NCBI GenBank assembly: GCA_002394725.1
Contig: DGUQ01000083.1
Location: forward strand, 1-13,228
Source of the DNA: Ruminococcaceae bacterium UBA4306
GTDB taxonomy: Bacteria > Bacillota > Clostridia > Oscillospirales > Acutalibacteraceae
Length of the DNA: 13,228 bases
Direction: 5' to 3'
Part shown: piece by piece, positions 13,207 through 13,228 of the stretch
How positions within the stretch are numbered: the first letter of the stretch is position 1
Layout: the number at the start of each line of letters is the position of its first letter
Program-made: the position numbers and the translations under genes
The notes under the pieces: generated by a model
Databases searched by the model: none
Told to the model about the DNA's origin: nothing
Seen by the model: only the letters and a program-made list of their open reading frames with translations

Positions 13207-13228
13207 ACTTATATACCTCACTTCAAAA

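Noticed and set aside
13207..13228. Cobalamin riboswitch upstream of the transport operon
   Set aside because: Only 22 bases upstream of the first gene are in the window, enough for the ribosome binding site only; presence or absence cannot be judged.

Overview
The window looks like a chromosomal segment of a gut-type Clostridia member (Oscillospiraceae/Ruminococcus-like). The evidence is strong GGAGG ribosome binding sites, GC-rich codon use with AT-rich promoters, a Clostridia-style CBS/DRTGG pyrophosphatase, meso-diaminopimelate dehydrogenase, cell-surface proteins with TEAP-type linkers and a PKTGD sorting-like motif, and many short palindromic intergenic repeats. I place it by sequence style only, not by a database match. 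All recognisable genes lie on the minus strand, so transcription runs from high to low coordinates.

Layout in transcription order. (1) 13206-6780 is a five-gene operon: a membrane-anchored surface protein with a DUF4430-like domain, a large exported protein with a squalene-cyclase-like alpha/alpha barrel and a C-terminal DUF4430 domain (the two-domain plan of animal transcobalamin and intrinsic factor), then EcfT, a single-chain double ATPase, and an S component of an energy-coupling-factor vitamin importer. The two ECF junctions overlap and the S-component junction is an ATGA. The likely role is capture and import of a vitamin, with cobalamin or a corrinoid as the leading candidate. (2) 6665-5196 holds a protein with a conserved helical C-terminal domain, driven by its own promoter, followed by a soluble VWA-domain protein. 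A hairpin with a U-run lies between them. (3) 5032-4481 is a prolyl-tRNA editing deacylase with its own promoter. (4) 4480-3891 is a gene-free patch built from palindromic repeats, including two identical 115-bp copies. (5) 3890-2247 is a CBS-domain family II pyrophosphatase. (6) 2126-1146 is Ddh, with a near-consensus promoter and a strong terminator that sits inside a 170-bp element bounded by 13-bp inverted repeats. (7) 833-1 holds a promoter, a small uncertain ORF, and the N-terminal part of a secreted protein with a starch-binding (CBM26-like) module cut by the window edge.

The most notable items are the transcobalamin-like exported protein coupled to an ECF importer, and the two related palindromic repeats inserted in frame, in opposite orientations, in the ECF ATPase gene. 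Next come the 115-bp repeat pair and the VWA/helical-domain gene pair, whose function is unknown. No tRNA, rRNA, CRISPR array, transposase or riboswitch was seen. A cobalamin riboswitch, if present, would lie beyond the right edge.
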